DNA of 64,000 bases. Source: Hyphomicrobiales bacterium (GTDB lineage: Bacteria > Pseudomonadota > Alphaproteobacteria > Rhizobiales > Rhizobiaceae). The notes beneath the pieces are model-generated. The model had not been told where the DNA came from, did no database searches, and worked only from the letters and a program-made list of their open reading frames with translations. Made by a program: the position numbers and the translations under genes. The DNA lies in NCBI GenBank assembly GCA_900468805.1, contig UEIF01000021.1, positions 311,397 through 375,396 on the forward strand. The letters are read 5' to 3'. How positions within the stretch are numbered: position 1 is the first letter of the stretch; every line of letters starts with the position of its first letter. Below, piece by piece: positions 24,738 through 33,874 of the stretch.

Positions 24738-25820
24738 ATGAGTTTTCAGAAAATTGCCGTGGTCGGCCTCGGCAAGGTCGGACGGCTGGCAGCGACGCTG
24801 TTGCATGAGGGCGGCTTCGAGGTGATCGGCGTCGATGCGCACCTGCCTCAGGGCGATCTCCCGTTTAAATGCCGATCCGGCGATATCACCAGTCCCTCCG
24901 TCATCGGCGAGTTGCTGTCGAGCGTCGAAGCGGTCCTGTCCTGCCTGCCCTATCATCTGAATATAGAGCTGGCTCGGGCGGCTCATCTCGCCGGCATCCA
25001 CTATTTTGATCTGACCGAGGATGTGCCGACCACCAATTTCATCATCGAGCTTTCCAAGACCGCTCGCGGCCTGATGGCGCCGCAATGCGGCCTGGCGCCC
25101 GGTTTCGTCGGCATCGTCGGCACAAGCCTTGCCGATGGCTTCGACCGCTGCCGCTCGATCCGCATGCGTGTCGGCGCCCTGCCGCAGAACCCGACCGGGC
25201 TTCTGGGTTATGCCTTCAATTGGTCGCCGGAAGGTGTGGTCAATGAGTATCTGAACGATTGCGAGGTCATCGAGGGCGGCGTACGCAAGCTCGTCTCGCC
25301 CATGGAGTGGCACGAGACGATCTATGTCGGCGGCGTCAAGCTGGAAGCCTTCACGACCTCGGGCGGGCTAGGCACCATGTGTGACACCATGCTCGGCAAG
25401 GTCGACAATCTTGACTACAAGACGATGCGTTATCCTGGCCACATGGAGCTGATGAATTTCTTCTTCCACGAGCTTCTGATGCGCGACAGGCGCCAGCTTG
25501 CCGGCGAGATCCTGACCAATGCAAAGCCGCCGGTCGATGACGACGTCGTCTACGTGCATGTCGCGGCCGAAGGCACAGTCAATGGCGGCCTGCGCCGCAA
25601 GGAGTTCGTGCGCGCCTATTATCCGATCGAGATTGCCGGCGCACGGCGCACGGCGATCGCCTGGACGACGTCGGCTTCTGTGGTTGCCGTCATCGAGATG
25701 GTCCGCGACGGCCTGCTGCCGGCCAGCGGCTTCCTGCATCAGGAGCATATTCCGCTGGACATGTTCCTGAAGACGCCGACGGGCAGCCTGTTCAAGACAG
25801 GCGCGACTCATCGGAACTAG
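24738..25820 (+). CDS. saccharopine dehydrogenase-like oxidoreductase
   Basis: A 360-residue protein with an N-terminal Rossmann fold (KIAVVGLGKVGRLAATLL) and a saccharopine dehydrogenase-type C-terminal domain (MEWHETIYVGGVKLEAFTTSGG...). It resembles lysine 6-dehydrogenase and carboxynorspermidine-synthase relatives, so an NAD(P)-dependent reaction on an amino acid or polyamine is plausible. GGGAGGA precedes the chosen ATG at good distance; an upstream frame from 24708 lacks this. It ends in a four-base tail-to-tail overlap with the LysR gene. Exact substrate is not known. Confidence 0.75.
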   Translation: MSFQKIAVVGLGKVGRLAATLLHEGGFEVIGVDAHLPQGDLPFKCRSGDITSPSVIGELLSSVEAVLSCLPYHLNIELARAAHLAGIHYFDLTEDVPTTNFIIELSKTARGLMAPQCGLAPGFVGIVGTSLADGFDRCRSIRMRVGALPQNPTGLLGYAFNWSPEGVVNEYLNDCEVIEGGVRKLVSPMEWHETIYVGGVKLEAFTTSGGLGTMCDTMLGKVDNLDYKTMRYPGHMELMNFFFHELLMRDRRQLAGEILTNAKPPVDDDVVYVHVAAEGTVNGGLRRKEFVRAYYPIEIAGARRTAIAWTTSASVVAVIEMVRDGLLPASGFLHQEHIPLDMFLKTPTGSLFKTGATHRN

Positions 25821-26701
25821 CTGTGAGCTTCTGAAAGCAGCCAGCGCCGGAAGGCAGCGACCGCCGGTCGTTCCAGCGCTGTGCCTGGATAGACCAGATG
25901 GTAGGCAAGCCTGCTTGCGAGCCCCAGCGGAAACGGCGCCACGAGCAGGCCTTCGGCAAGTTCCCTCCCAATGAAGGAGCGTCGCATCAGCGCCACGCCG
26001 AAACCCGATTTCATCGCCTCGAAGGCGCCGTTGCCGTCGCTGAAGATCGGGCCGCGGGAGGCATCCACCCTGGTGGCGCCCGCTGCCGCCAGCCAGAGCT
26101 GCCAGTCGCGGCGGTAGACGTCGTGGATGAGCTGATAACCCGCAAGCTGATCCGGGGAAGGATGAGCGCCGAGGGCCACCGCAATCGCCGGCGTGCAGAC
26201 CGGCACCAGTTCATCATCCACCAGACGCTCGCTGATCAGCCCCTCGTAGCCGCCAAGTCCGTGGCGGATGGCGAGATCGATCCCGTCACGTTCGAAATCG
26301 AACATGCGATGGGAGGCACTGATGCGCACATCGATGTCAGGATGCATGTCCTCGAACCGCTGAAGCCGTGGCAACAGCCAGTGCGTCGCAAAACCGGCCG
26401 TACAGGTAAGCGCCAGTGAATTGCCGCGCCGCCGCGCCGTCAGCGATGCCGTTGCCTCGCGCACAAGTTGGAAGGCTGTGCGCAGCGTCGCGAAGTAATC
26501 GCGGCCCTCGGTCGTCAGCAGGATCTGCCGCGTACGCCGCTCGAAAAGCGACACGCCAAGCGAGGCCTCGAGATCGCGAATCTGCAAGCTGACAGCGCCC
26601 GGCGTGACATGCAGCTCGTGCGCTGCCTGCGTCATGCTGAGATGGCGCGCCGCTGCCTCGAAGGCGCGCAATGCCGAGAGCGAAGGCAAGGGATCAACCA
26701 T
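25817..26701 (-). CDS. LysR-family regulator (GcvA-like)
   Basis: A 294-residue LysR regulator with the GcvA-type opening LPSLSALRAFEAAARHLSMTQAAHELHVTPGAVSLQIRDLE. It has an effector domain containing DLAIRHGLGGYEGL, where GcvA relatives have DLAIRxG. It is divergent from the EamA gene at 26844 with a 142-base gap, so control of that exporter is likely. It also converges on the saccharopine-dehydrogenase-like gene, making the three genes a small accessory group between dnaA and hemW. Confidence 0.9.
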   Translation of the reverse strand: MVDPLPSLSALRAFEAAARHLSMTQAAHELHVTPGAVSLQIRDLEASLGVSLFERRTRQILLTTEGRDYFATLRTAFQLVREATASLTARRRGNSLALTCTAGFATHWLLPRLQRFEDMHPDIDVRISASHRMFDFERDGIDLAIRHGLGGYEGLISERLVDDELVPVCTPAIAVALGAHPSPDQLAGYQLIHDVYRRDWQLWLAAAGATRVDASRGPIFSDGNGAFEAMKSGFGVALMRRSFIGRELAEGLLVAPFPLGLASRLAYHLVYPGTALERPAVAAFRRWLLSEAHS

Positions 26702-26843
26702 GATTTAGCTCAGCTCAATTATACGAGGAGAAATGCTCGTTTGCCGGACACGTAGAGATACTAATAAAAACAAATGTCTCTGGCAAATCTGCGTCGGTTT
26801 GCTCGAGAGAACGATTTAGCAAAGCTCGACGAAGGAGATTATC

Positions 26844-27764
26844 ATGGCTGTACAGAGAACCATGGGAACCGGTGAATGGGCCATGCTGATCGTCTTGTCG
26901 CTTCTCTGGGGCGGCTCCTTCTTCTTCAACGGCATTCTGGTGAAGGCGCTGCCGCCTTTCACGATCGTGACCGCGCGCGTGCTACTTGCCGCCATCGCGC
27001 TCAATCTGATCGTGCGGGCGATGGGACATACCATGCCGCGCGACAGGCAGAGCTGGATCGCTTTCTTCGGCATGGGACTCTTGAATAATATGATCCCCTT
27101 CTGCCTGATCGTCTGGGGCCAGACGCATATTGCGAGCGGCCTTGCCTCGATCCTCAACGCCACGACGCCGCTTTTCGCCGTGGTCGTCGCCCACGTGCTG
27201 ACGGCAGACGAGAAGCTGACGGCAAACCGTCTCCTAGGCGTGATCGTCGGTTTTGCCGGCGTAGCCTACATGATCGGCTTCGATGTCTTGAGGGATCTCG
27301 GTTCGAACGTGCTCGCCCAGCTCGCGGTCCTCGGTGCGGCCTTCTCCTACTCCCTGGCAGGCATCTGGGGCCGGCGATTCCGCCGGATGGGCCTGGCGCC
27401 TTTGATCCCAGCCGCCGGACAGGTGACGGCTTCGACTGTGCTCATGCTGCCGATCGCCCTGATTGCCGACCAGCCCTGGACGCTCGCCATCCCTTCTGCC
27501 GAGACTTGGCTTGCGCTGCTCGGCCTCGCGATACTCTCCACGGCTGTGGCCTATGTTCTGTTCTTCCGAATCCTGGCCACGGCTGGAGCCACCAACCTGA
27601 TGCTGGTAACCTTCTTGATCCCCGTCAGTGCGATCCTGCTAGGGGCGCTAGCGCTCGGCGAGCAGTTGCAGCTCAAGCATCTGATCGGCATAGCGCTGAT
27701 CGCCGTCGGCCTTGCGGCGATCGATGGAAGGCTCGTCAACTTGGGGAAGAGGCGCGCTGCCTGA
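26844..27764 (+). CDS. EamA/DMT-family transporter
   Basis: A 306-residue protein with ten hydrophobic segments in two EamA repeats. WAMLIVLSLLWGGSFFFNGI is the first helix, NNMIPFCLIVWGQ lies mid-repeat and the last helices include ALALGEQLQLKHLIGIALI. GAAGGAG precedes the ATG. Family members are mostly metabolite or amino-acid exporters. Divergence from the GcvA-like LysR gene suggests inducible expression. It converges on hemW with only six bases between stops. Confidence 0.86.
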   Translation: MAVQRTMGTGEWAMLIVLSLLWGGSFFFNGILVKALPPFTIVTARVLLAAIALNLIVRAMGHTMPRDRQSWIAFFGMGLLNNMIPFCLIVWGQTHIASGLASILNATTPLFAVVVAHVLTADEKLTANRLLGVIVGFAGVAYMIGFDVLRDLGSNVLAQLAVLGAAFSYSLAGIWGRRFRRMGLAPLIPAAGQVTASTVLMLPIALIADQPWTLAIPSAETWLALLGLAILSTAVAYVLFFRILATAGATNLMLVTFLIPVSAILLGALALGEQLQLKHLIGIALIAVGLAAIDGRLVNLGKRRAA

Positions 27765-27770
27765 TGTGAT

Positions 27771-28967
27771 TCAGCAGGCGAGGTCCGCGACGACGGAATC
27801 GAGGATCAGCATGCCTGACGGAGTGCAGCGCAGCCGCGAATTGCCGATCCGTTCGATGAAGCGGTGTTCCAGTAAAAACTCTTCGCGTTTCGGATCGAGA
27901 TCGCGGCCGGAAAGCTGCTGCCAGCGAGCGAGATCGACGCCTTCTTTCAGGCGCAGGCCCATCAATAGCAGTTCGTCGGACTGTTCCTCGAAGCCGAGGC
28001 GCTCCTCGTCGACGATGCCGTGCCCGTCGCGCTCGACGAGGTCCAGCCAAGCCTCAGGCTTGCGTTCCGTAGCGGTTGCGATCTTTTCTGCGCCGCGCGT
28101 CAGCCGCCCATGCGCGCCAGGGCCGATGCCGGCATAATCACCGTAGCGCCAATAGGTGAGGTTATGGCGGCTCTCCGCGCCGGGCCGGGCGTGGTTGGAC
28201 ACCTCATAGGCAGGCAGTCCTTCACGCTCGGTGATTTCCTGCGTGGCCTCATAGAGTTCAGCGGACTGGTCCCCATCGGGCACGATCAGCTTTCCGGCCT
28301 TGTGCAGGCCATAGAAGGGCGTGCCTTCCTCGATGGTCAGCTGATAGAGCGAGAGATGATCGACCGCATAGGAGATCGCTTCCTTCAGTTCGCGCTCCCA
28401 TTCTTCCACCGTCTGGTTCGGCCTGGCATAGATCAGGTCGAAGGACATGCGCGGGAAGATATCGCGCGCCAGCTTGATCGCCTTCAGCGCATCGGCGACG
28501 TCGTGCAGCCGCCCGAGGAATTTCAGGTCACGGTCGTTGAGCGCCTGCACGCCGAGCGACACACGGTTGACGCCGGCAGCGCGATAGCCGCGGAAGCGTT
28601 CGGCCTCGACGCTTGAAGGATTGGCCTCCATCGTGATCTCGATGCCATCAGGCACATGCCAGTATCGCGAAATGCCGTTAAGGATCGCATCGACCGTTTC
28701 CGGCTTCATCAGCGAGGGCGTGCCCCCGCCGAGGAAGATGCTGGTCACCGTCTTCGGCCCGCTCATCTGGCGGGCAGTGGCGATCTCCTTCAGGAAAGCG
28801 GCGACATAGCGCTCCTGATCGACCGGCTGATGCCGGACATGGCTGTTGAAATCGCAATAGGGACACTTCGCCGCGCAGAAAGGCCAATGCACATAGACCC
28901 CGAAACCGGGCTCGCCGGTATCTGGCAGAAGCTTTGCGTCGGGCATCAGCGCAGGCGACTCGATCAT
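27771..28967 (-). CDS. hemW: radical SAM heme chaperone HemW
   Basis: A 398-residue member of the oxygen-independent coproporphyrinogen oxidase family. It has the radical-SAM CAAKCPYC (CxxxCxxC plus the extra family Cys), the glycine-rich FLGGGTPSLM, and the C-terminal HemN-type domain. HemW proteins bind heme and hand it to respiratory enzymes; true HemN has a longer N-terminus, which this lacks. The ATG at 28967 lies 15 bases beyond the rdgB stop; a TTG two codons earlier is also possible. It probably forms an operon with rdgB. Confidence 0.88.
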   Translation of the reverse strand: MIESPALMPDAKLLPDTGEPGFGVYVHWPFCAAKCPYCDFNSHVRHQPVDQERYVAAFLKEIATARQMSGPKTVTSIFLGGGTPSLMKPETVDAILNGISRYWHVPDGIEITMEANPSSVEAERFRGYRAAGVNRVSLGVQALNDRDLKFLGRLHDVADALKAIKLARDIFPRMSFDLIYARPNQTVEEWERELKEAISYAVDHLSLYQLTIEEGTPFYGLHKAGKLIVPDGDQSAELYEATQEITEREGLPAYEVSNHARPGAESRHNLTYWRYGDYAGIGPGAHGRLTRGAEKIATATERKPEAWLDLVERDGHGIVDEERLGFEEQSDELLLMGLRLKEGVDLARWQQLSGRDLDPKREEFLLEHRFIERIGNSRLRCTPSGMLILDSVVADLAC

Positions 28968-28982
28968 GGTCAAAGCTTGGCC

Positions 28983-29627
28983 CTATGCTTCCAGGCAGGT
29001 TTCGACAAAGAGCTTGAAGGCGCGGGCGCGATGCGACAGAGCCTGCGGTTTGCCGATACTCCAGCCATGCTTTTCTTCCGCGCTCATCTCGCCGAACGTC
29101 ACATCATAACCTTCCGGCTGGAAAACCGGATCATAGCCGAAACCCTGCATTCCGCGCGGCGGCCAGGCGACGGTGCCTTCCACTTCGCCGCGGAAAAGCT
29201 CGGTATGGCCATCCGGCCAGGCAAGGCAGAGCACGCTGACGAAACGCGCGGTGCGCTGTTCGGGCTTCTTGGCGCCTGCCTTTTCCAGTGCCTTCTCGAC
29301 CTTTTCCATCGCCATGCCAAAATCGCGGGTGCCGTTACCGGTCTCCGCCCAGTCGGCCGTGTAGACGCCGGGATCACCGCCGAGGGCATCGACGACGAGG
29401 CCGGAATCATCTGAAAGTGCCGGCAGGCCGGACGCTTCAGCCGAGGCGAGTGCCTTGATCGTGGCATTTTCCTCGAAGGTCGTCCCGGTTTCCTTGGGTT
29501 CGATGAAATTGAGCTCGGCAGCCGATTTGGCAGTAAAGCCGAGCGGCCCGATCAGATCTTGAATCTCTCGGATCTTGCCCTGGTTATGGCTGGCGACGAC
29601 AATGGTCTTGGTTTCGAGCTTACGCAT
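28983..29627 (-). CDS. rdgB: RdgB/HAM1-family dITP/XTP pyrophosphatase
   Basis: A 214-residue house-cleaning nucleotide pyrophosphatase removing dITP and XTP from the nucleotide pool. The start region VVASHNQGKIREI is the substrate-binding SHNxGK motif, ALSDDSGLVVDAL contains the catalytic and metal acidic residues, and GFGYDPVFQPEG and SHRARA are also family motifs. It is nine bases from the upstream VOC gene and fifteen from hemW, so rph, VOC, rdgB and hemW may be one minus-strand unit. Confidence 0.93.
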   Translation of the reverse strand: MRKLETKTIVVASHNQGKIREIQDLIGPLGFTAKSAAELNFIEPKETGTTFEENATIKALASAEASGLPALSDDSGLVVDALGGDPGVYTADWAETGNGTRDFGMAMEKVEKALEKAGAKKPEQRTARFVSVLCLAWPDGHTELFRGEVEGTVAWPPRGMQGFGYDPVFQPEGYDVTFGEMSAEEKHGWSIGKPQALSHRARAFKLFVETCLEA

Positions 29628-29636
29628 AAAATATCC

Positions 29637-30053
29637 TTATTCCATGCCCCAGATTTTCGCTTCCGCGCATTCCAGGCTATTGCCATCAGGATCGCGAAAA
29701 TAAATGGATCGGCCACCCTGCGGCCAGTGAACCTCTGATTCAATACCGATACCGGCTGCCTGCAGCTTCCTGGCCATCTGATCGAGATAATCTCCCGAAA
29801 CCCTGAAGCAGGCATGGCCCTTTCCGGTCGTGCCATGCGGCGGAACCTGCAGACTGTCAGGTGCCGGCGGCTTCATCGTTTCCTTCGGGTTAAAGATCAG
29901 CAGCACGCCCGATCCGCACCGGAAGAACACATGGCGGTTGCCCGACCGTGCGATCTTCTCGAGACCCAGCACATTCCCGTAGAAGGCTTCAGCCGCATCG
30001 AGATCTGCGGCATAAAGCGCGGTTTCAAGAATGCCTTCGATCGGGTGGGCCAT
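29637..30053 (-). CDS. VOC-family (glyoxalase/bleomycin resistance-like) protein
   Basis: A 138-residue single VOC domain: LETALYAADLDAAEAFYGNVLGL at the N-terminus and SIYFRDPDGNSLECAE at the C-terminus, where the metal Glu normally sits. The start MAHPIEG is chosen because GAGG lies about 6 bases upstream and longer frames run through a perfect hairpin. Members range from glyoxalases to dioxygenases and antibiotic-binding proteins, and no specific role is evident. It is inserted between rph and rdgB. Confidence 0.8.
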   Translation of the reverse strand: MAHPIEGILETALYAADLDAAEAFYGNVLGLEKIARSGNRHVFFRCGSGVLLIFNPKETMKPPAPDSLQVPPHGTTGKGHACFRVSGDYLDQMARKLQAAGIGIESEVHWPQGGRSIYFRDPDGNSLECAEAKIWGME

Positions 30054-30070
30054 TACCGCCTCTTGGTCCG

Positions 30071-30095
30071 CCTTGTCCCCGAAACGGGGACAAGG
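30071..30095 (-). repeat. perfect 11-bp hairpin before the VOC gene
   Basis: CCTTGTCCCCG and CGGGGACAAGG face each other across only three bases. In minus-strand RNA this hairpin would end about 17 bases before the VOC start codon. There is no T tract, so it is not a normal terminator; it could shield an RNA end, attenuate, or bind protein as DNA. Confidence 0.6.
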
Positions 30096-30126
30096 AAAAT
30101 TCATTGATAGGCCCGAACGGATGCCC

Positions 30127-30843
30127 TCAGGCGATTGCCTGCTTCTGCAGGTCCACCAGTTCGGCGATACCGGCCTTGGCAAGGCCCATCAGCGAAGAAA
30201 ATTCTTCCTCGGTGAAAGGCGTGCCTTCCGCCGTGCCCTGGATCTCGACGATGCCGCCGGCGCCCGTCATGACGAAATTGGCATCGGTTTCGGCGGAAGA
30301 ATCTTCGAGATAGTCGAGGTCGATGACCGGCTGGCTGGCGAAGATGCCGCAGGAGATCGCCGCGACATGATCCTTCAGGACGCGGTCGGCCTTGATCATG
30401 TTGCGGGTTTCCATCCAGCGCAGGCAGTCGTAAAGCGCAATCCAGGCCCCGGTGATGGAGGCCGTACGCGTGCCGCCATCCGCCTGGATAACGTCGCAGT
30501 CGAGCGTGATCTGGCGCTCGCCGAGCGCGGTCAGGTCGACCACAGCGCGCAGCGAACGGCCGATGAGGCGTTGGATCTCCTGCGTGCGGCCACCCTGCTT
30601 GCCGGTAGCGGCTTCGCGCTTCATACGCTCGCCTGTCGCGCGCGGCAGCATGCCGTATTCGGCGGTAACCCAGCCCTTGCCGCTATTGCGCAGCCATGGC
30701 GGTGTCTTGTCTTCAAGGCTTGCCGTGCAGAGCACATGCGTATCGCCGAATTTCACCAGGCAGGAGCCTTCGGCATGCTTGGAAAAATTGCGCTCGAAGG
30801 AGACCTTGCGCATCTGGTCTGTTTTTCTGCCTGAAGGCCGCAT
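30127..30843 (-). CDS. rph: ribonuclease PH
   Basis: A 238-residue phosphorolytic 3' exoribonuclease that trims tRNA precursors. It begins MRPSGRKTDQMRKVSFERNF, the standard RNase PH start, with GGAGAAGAGA just upstream. Other motifs are GWVTAEYGMLPRAT, RTQEIQRLIGRSLRAVVDL and the phosphate site region LDCDVIQADGGTRTASITGAW. It is divergent from hrcA across 177 bases. Confidence 0.95.
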   Translation of the reverse strand: MRPSGRKTDQMRKVSFERNFSKHAEGSCLVKFGDTHVLCTASLEDKTPPWLRNSGKGWVTAEYGMLPRATGERMKREAATGKQGGRTQEIQRLIGRSLRAVVDLTALGERQITLDCDVIQADGGTRTASITGAWIALYDCLRWMETRNMIKADRVLKDHVAAISCGIFASQPVIDLDYLEDSSAETDANFVMTGAGGIVEIQGTAEGTPFTEEEFSSLMGLAKAGIAELVDLQKQAIA

Positions 30844-31020
30844 TCTCTTCTCCTGAAACATGATGCCGAAAAGCGTGAGCGGTTCCCGGCAATGCCATGT
30901 CTGCATCTGTATTGTCGCCCGCTTCTACGATTGGCTGCGTGCATTTGCAAATTCCCTTTTGCCACGGGGGTAAGTTTGGCTATATTTCCCGGATATCATT
31001 CAGTACGGGTGCGAAAGTTC

Positions 31021-32109
31021 ATGAGCTACAGGTCGACATCGGTTTCGGATGCCGTGGCCGCGCTGGATGAACGATCCAAGGAAATCTTCCGACGTATCGT
31101 CGAAGGTTATCTGGAGCACGGCGAACCGTTGGGTTCCCGCAATTTGTCACGTCTTCTGCCCATGTCACTGTCGCCAGCCTCTGTGCGCAATGTCATGAGC
31201 GACCTGGAAGAACTGGGGCTCATCTATTCGCCGCATGTCAGTGCCGGCCGCCTGCCCACGCAGGTGGGGCTGCGCTTCTTTGTCGATGCCTTCATGCAGG
31301 TCGGCGATCTCTCTGTCGAGGAGCGCGCCAGTATCGACCGCCAGGTGCGGGCCGGAAACCGCGACAATCCCGTGGAATCGATGATGAACGAGGCAAGTCG
31401 CATGCTCTCGGGCATTTCGCGCGGCGCCGGCCTCGTCATCACGTCCAAGAGCGATTCGGTGCTGAAGCATGTCGAGTTCATCCGCCTGGAGCCTACCAAG
31501 GCTCTGGCCGTGCTTGTCGGTGATCACGATCAGGTGGAAAACCGAATCATCGAGCTGCCTGCGGGCGTTACCTCTTCGCAGCTCACCGAAGCCGCAAATT
31601 TCCTCAACGCGCACATGACCGGGCAAACGCTGCCGGAATTGCGCCTGCAATTGAGCCGACTGAAAGATGAAGTTCGCCACGAGCTCGATGCGCTGTCGCG
31701 GGATCTCGTGGAGCGTGGCATTGCCGTATGGGCCGGCAACTCGGACGAGACAAAGCCGGCGCAACTCATCATCCGCGGCCGCGCAAACCTGCTGGAAGGC
31801 GTGGGCGGGGCGGAAGACCTCGACCGTCTGCGCCTGCTCTTTGACGACCTGGAGAAGAAGGACAGCTTGATCGAGCTCCTGAACCTTGCTGAAAGCGGAC
31901 CCGGCGTGCGCATCTTCATCGGTTCGGAGAACAAGCTCTTCTCGCTTTCCGGCTCTTCGCTGATCGTTGCCCCCTATCGCGATGACGACGACCGCATTGT
32001 CGGAGCGGTGGGCGTGATTGGCCCCACGCGGCTTAATTATTCCCGCATCGTGCCGATGGTGGACTATACGGCCCAGCTCGTGTCGCGCCTTTCGCGCGGA
32101 TCTCTCTGA
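31021..32109 (+). CDS. hrcA: heat-inducible transcription repressor HrcA
   Basis: A 362-residue repressor that binds CIRCE elements, classically before groESL, and is folded by GroEL. The N-terminal winged helix contains RSKEIFRRIVEGYLEHGEPLGSRNLSRLL and SPASVRNVMSDLEELGLI, followed by SAGRLPTQVGLRFFVD; the C-terminal domain includes GVIGPTRLNYSRIVPMVDY. The start is the ATG giving MSYRSTSVSD. No CIRCE sequence is seen in this window, so its targets lie elsewhere. It precedes grpE on the same strand. Confidence 0.95.
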   Translation: MSYRSTSVSDAVAALDERSKEIFRRIVEGYLEHGEPLGSRNLSRLLPMSLSPASVRNVMSDLEELGLIYSPHVSAGRLPTQVGLRFFVDAFMQVGDLSVEERASIDRQVRAGNRDNPVESMMNEASRMLSGISRGAGLVITSKSDSVLKHVEFIRLEPTKALAVLVGDHDQVENRIIELPAGVTSSQLTEAANFLNAHMTGQTLPELRLQLSRLKDEVRHELDALSRDLVERGIAVWAGNSDETKPAQLIIRGRANLLEGVGGAEDLDRLRLLFDDLEKKDSLIELLNLAESGPGVRIFIGSENKLFSLSGSSLIVAPYRDDDDRIVGAVGVIGPTRLNYSRIVPMVDYTAQLVSRLSRGSL

Positions 32110-32155
32110 TCCCTCACGCGAAACCGGCTGAATTTCAGCTTCTTCGTCACGCAGA

Positions 32156-32184
32156 CTTGATTTTTTCCGGCCAAACATCGATAT
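32156..32184 (+). promoter_or_regulatory. candidate promoter of grpE (sigma-32 or sigma-70 type)
   Basis: CTTGAT (32156-32161), 17 bases, then CGATAT (32179-32184), about 36 bases before the grpE ATG. It fits the alphaproteobacterial RpoH pattern CTTGAA-N17-CCATAT with two mismatches and the housekeeping pattern about equally well. Confidence 0.4.
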
Positions 32185-32220
32185 CGGGCGCATCTGAGAA
32201 TATATGAACCGGAGACCGTC

Positions 32221-32856
32221 ATGACTGATGAAACGACGCAAAACGGACCTGACGCAGCTGCGGCAGAAGCCGCAGCCGACGCTGCCGCAAACGTCGAGAA
32301 TGAAGCCGTGAAGGAAGCAGCTGCAAGCGAACCAGATCCGCTTGAGCTTCTGAAGGCCGAGAATGCCGAACTGCGCGACCGCTATTTGCGGCTCGCTGCT
32401 GAAATGGACAATCTGCGCCGCCGCACGGAGCGCGAGGTCAAGGATGCCAAGTCCTATTCTGTCGCAGGCTTCGCTCGCGACATGCTGGCCGTATCGGACA
32501 ACCTGCGCCGCGCGCTCGACGCCATTCCTGCCGAAGTGAAGGAAACGGCTGATGCCGGCCTGACCACGCTGATTGAAGGTGTGGATATGACCGAGCGTTC
32601 AATGCTCTCGGCTCTCGAGCGCCACGGCGTTCGCAAGCTGGAGCCGGTTGGCCAGAAGTTCGACCCGAACTTCCATCAGGCGATGTTCGAAGTGCCGAAT
32701 ACCGAAGTGCCGAACAATACGGTCGTGCAGGTGGTGCAGGCCGGTTTCTCCATCGGCGAACGCGTGCTGCGCCCGGCCATGGTCGGCGTTGCCAAGGGTG
32801 GTCCGAAACTCGTCGAAGCCGAGGCCAACTCGGTGCTGGACGAGAAGGACGCCTAA
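32221..32856 (+). CDS. grpE: nucleotide exchange factor GrpE
   Basis: A 211-residue DnaK co-chaperone. An acidic, Ala-rich N-terminus of about 40 residues leads into the long dimerising coiled coil (LRDRYLRLAAEMDNLRRRTERE). The beta-domain follows, with the family's PNTEVPNNTVVQVVQAGFSIGERVLRPAMVGVAKG. CCGGAGA precedes the ATG. It is placed after hrcA, with its own promoter candidate and a strong terminator behind. Confidence 0.95.
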   Translation: MTDETTQNGPDAAAAEAAADAAANVENEAVKEAAASEPDPLELLKAENAELRDRYLRLAAEMDNLRRRTEREVKDAKSYSVAGFARDMLAVSDNLRRALDAIPAEVKETADAGLTTLIEGVDMTERSMLSALERHGVRKLEPVGQKFDPNFHQAMFEVPNTEVPNNTVVQVVQAGFSIGERVLRPAMVGVAKGGPKLVEAEANSVLDEKDA

Positions 32857-32880
32857 GACAATAGGACGCCTGACAATTAA

Positions 32881-32906
32881 GAAAAGGCCGCGCTGGCGGC
32901 CTTTTC
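32881..32906. terminator. hairpin terminator between grpE and the nucleoside hydrolase
   Basis: Perfect arms GAAAAGGCCGC and GCGGCCTTTTC around GCTG. The A-rich and T-rich sides let it act in both directions between the convergent genes. Confidence 0.85.
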
Positions 32907-32929
32907 TGTTCCTATCTAACCTTGGTGGA

Positions 32930-33874
32930 TCATATCCGCGCGAAGCGCTCGATCAGCAGATCGAAGAATCCGTCGGCATCCACGTGGCGCATGACCTTCG
33001 CATTGCGCTTGCGGTCGGTCACATGCCACCAGTCGACGACCGTCATGCCGACTGTCAGCTCCGACGTCACCTCGATCTCGACATTGCAGTCCCGGCCCTT
33101 GAAGAGTTCGGGTTTCAGCAGGTAGGCCACCGTCGTCGGGTCGTGCAGCGGGCCGCCGTCCGAGCCGTATTTTTCGATGTCGAAGCGCTCGAAGAATTCC
33201 AGCATCTCCACCATCGCCTTGGCCGGCGCGGTGCCGATCTCGGCCATCCGCTTCACCCGGTCCTTGCGGGTCAGAAGCTGGTGCGTGACGTCGAGCGGCA
33301 TCATGACGACAGGCACGCCCGAGCGAAACACAATGTCGGCCGCTTCCGGATCGACGTAGATGTTGAATTCCGCAGCCGGCGTGATATTGCCGCCTTCAAA
33401 GAAACCGCCACCCATCATCACAAGCTCGCGGATACGCGGAATGATGTCGGGCGCCTTCCGGAAAGCCATGCCGATATTGGTCAGCGGTCCGAGCGTACAG
33501 AGCGTGACGGTGCCTTCCGGCTCGCGTCGCAGCGTTTCGATAATGAAGTCGACGGAATGCTGTGCCTGCAGCGGCATCGTAGGCTCGGGAAGGGTCGGGC
33601 CATCGAGGCCGGTCTTGCCATGCACATGCTCGGCGGTGACCAGCTTGCGGGCGATCGGCCGGTCGGCGCCGGCAAAGACCTTGATGTCAGTCCGCTCGCA
33701 AAGCTCGCAGATGATGCGCGCGTTGCGGCTCGTCAGAGACAGCGGCACATTGCCGGCGACGGTGGTGATGCCCAGCACGTCAAGCTCTTGCCTGCTGCCG
33801 AACGCCAGCATGATCGCGGCGGCATCGTCCTGGCCGGGGTCGGTGTCGATAATGATCTTTCTCGGTTCTGCCAT
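32930..33874 (-). CDS. inosine-uridine preferring nucleoside hydrolase
   Basis: A 314-residue calcium-dependent N-ribohydrolase. The IIIDTDPGQDDAAAI motif at residues 7-21 supplies the calcium-binding aspartates, and GGPLHDPTTVAYL near residue 235 carries the catalytic-site His-Asp pair of the family. It would split purine or pyrimidine ribonucleosides to base and ribose for salvage. The start MAEPRK has GAGGATGG 11 bases upstream; a longer frame lacks support. It stands alone, convergent with grpE and divergent from hsp20. Confidence 0.9.
   Translation of the reverse strand: MAEPRKIIIDTDPGQDDAAAIMLAFGSRQELDVLGITTVAGNVPLSLTSRNARIICELCERTDIKVFAGADRPIARKLVTAEHVHGKTGLDGPTLPEPTMPLQAQHSVDFIIETLRREPEGTVTLCTLGPLTNIGMAFRKAPDIIPRIRELVMMGGGFFEGGNITPAAEFNIYVDPEAADIVFRSGVPVVMMPLDVTHQLLTRKDRVKRMAEIGTAPAKAMVEMLEFFERFDIEKYGSDGGPLHDPTTVAYLLKPELFKGRDCNVEIEVTSELTVGMTVVDWWHVTDRKRNAKVMRHVDADGFFDLLIERFARI

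Noticed and set aside
30071..30095. Rho-independent terminator of rph
   Set aside because: The stem is strong but no T tract follows on either strand.
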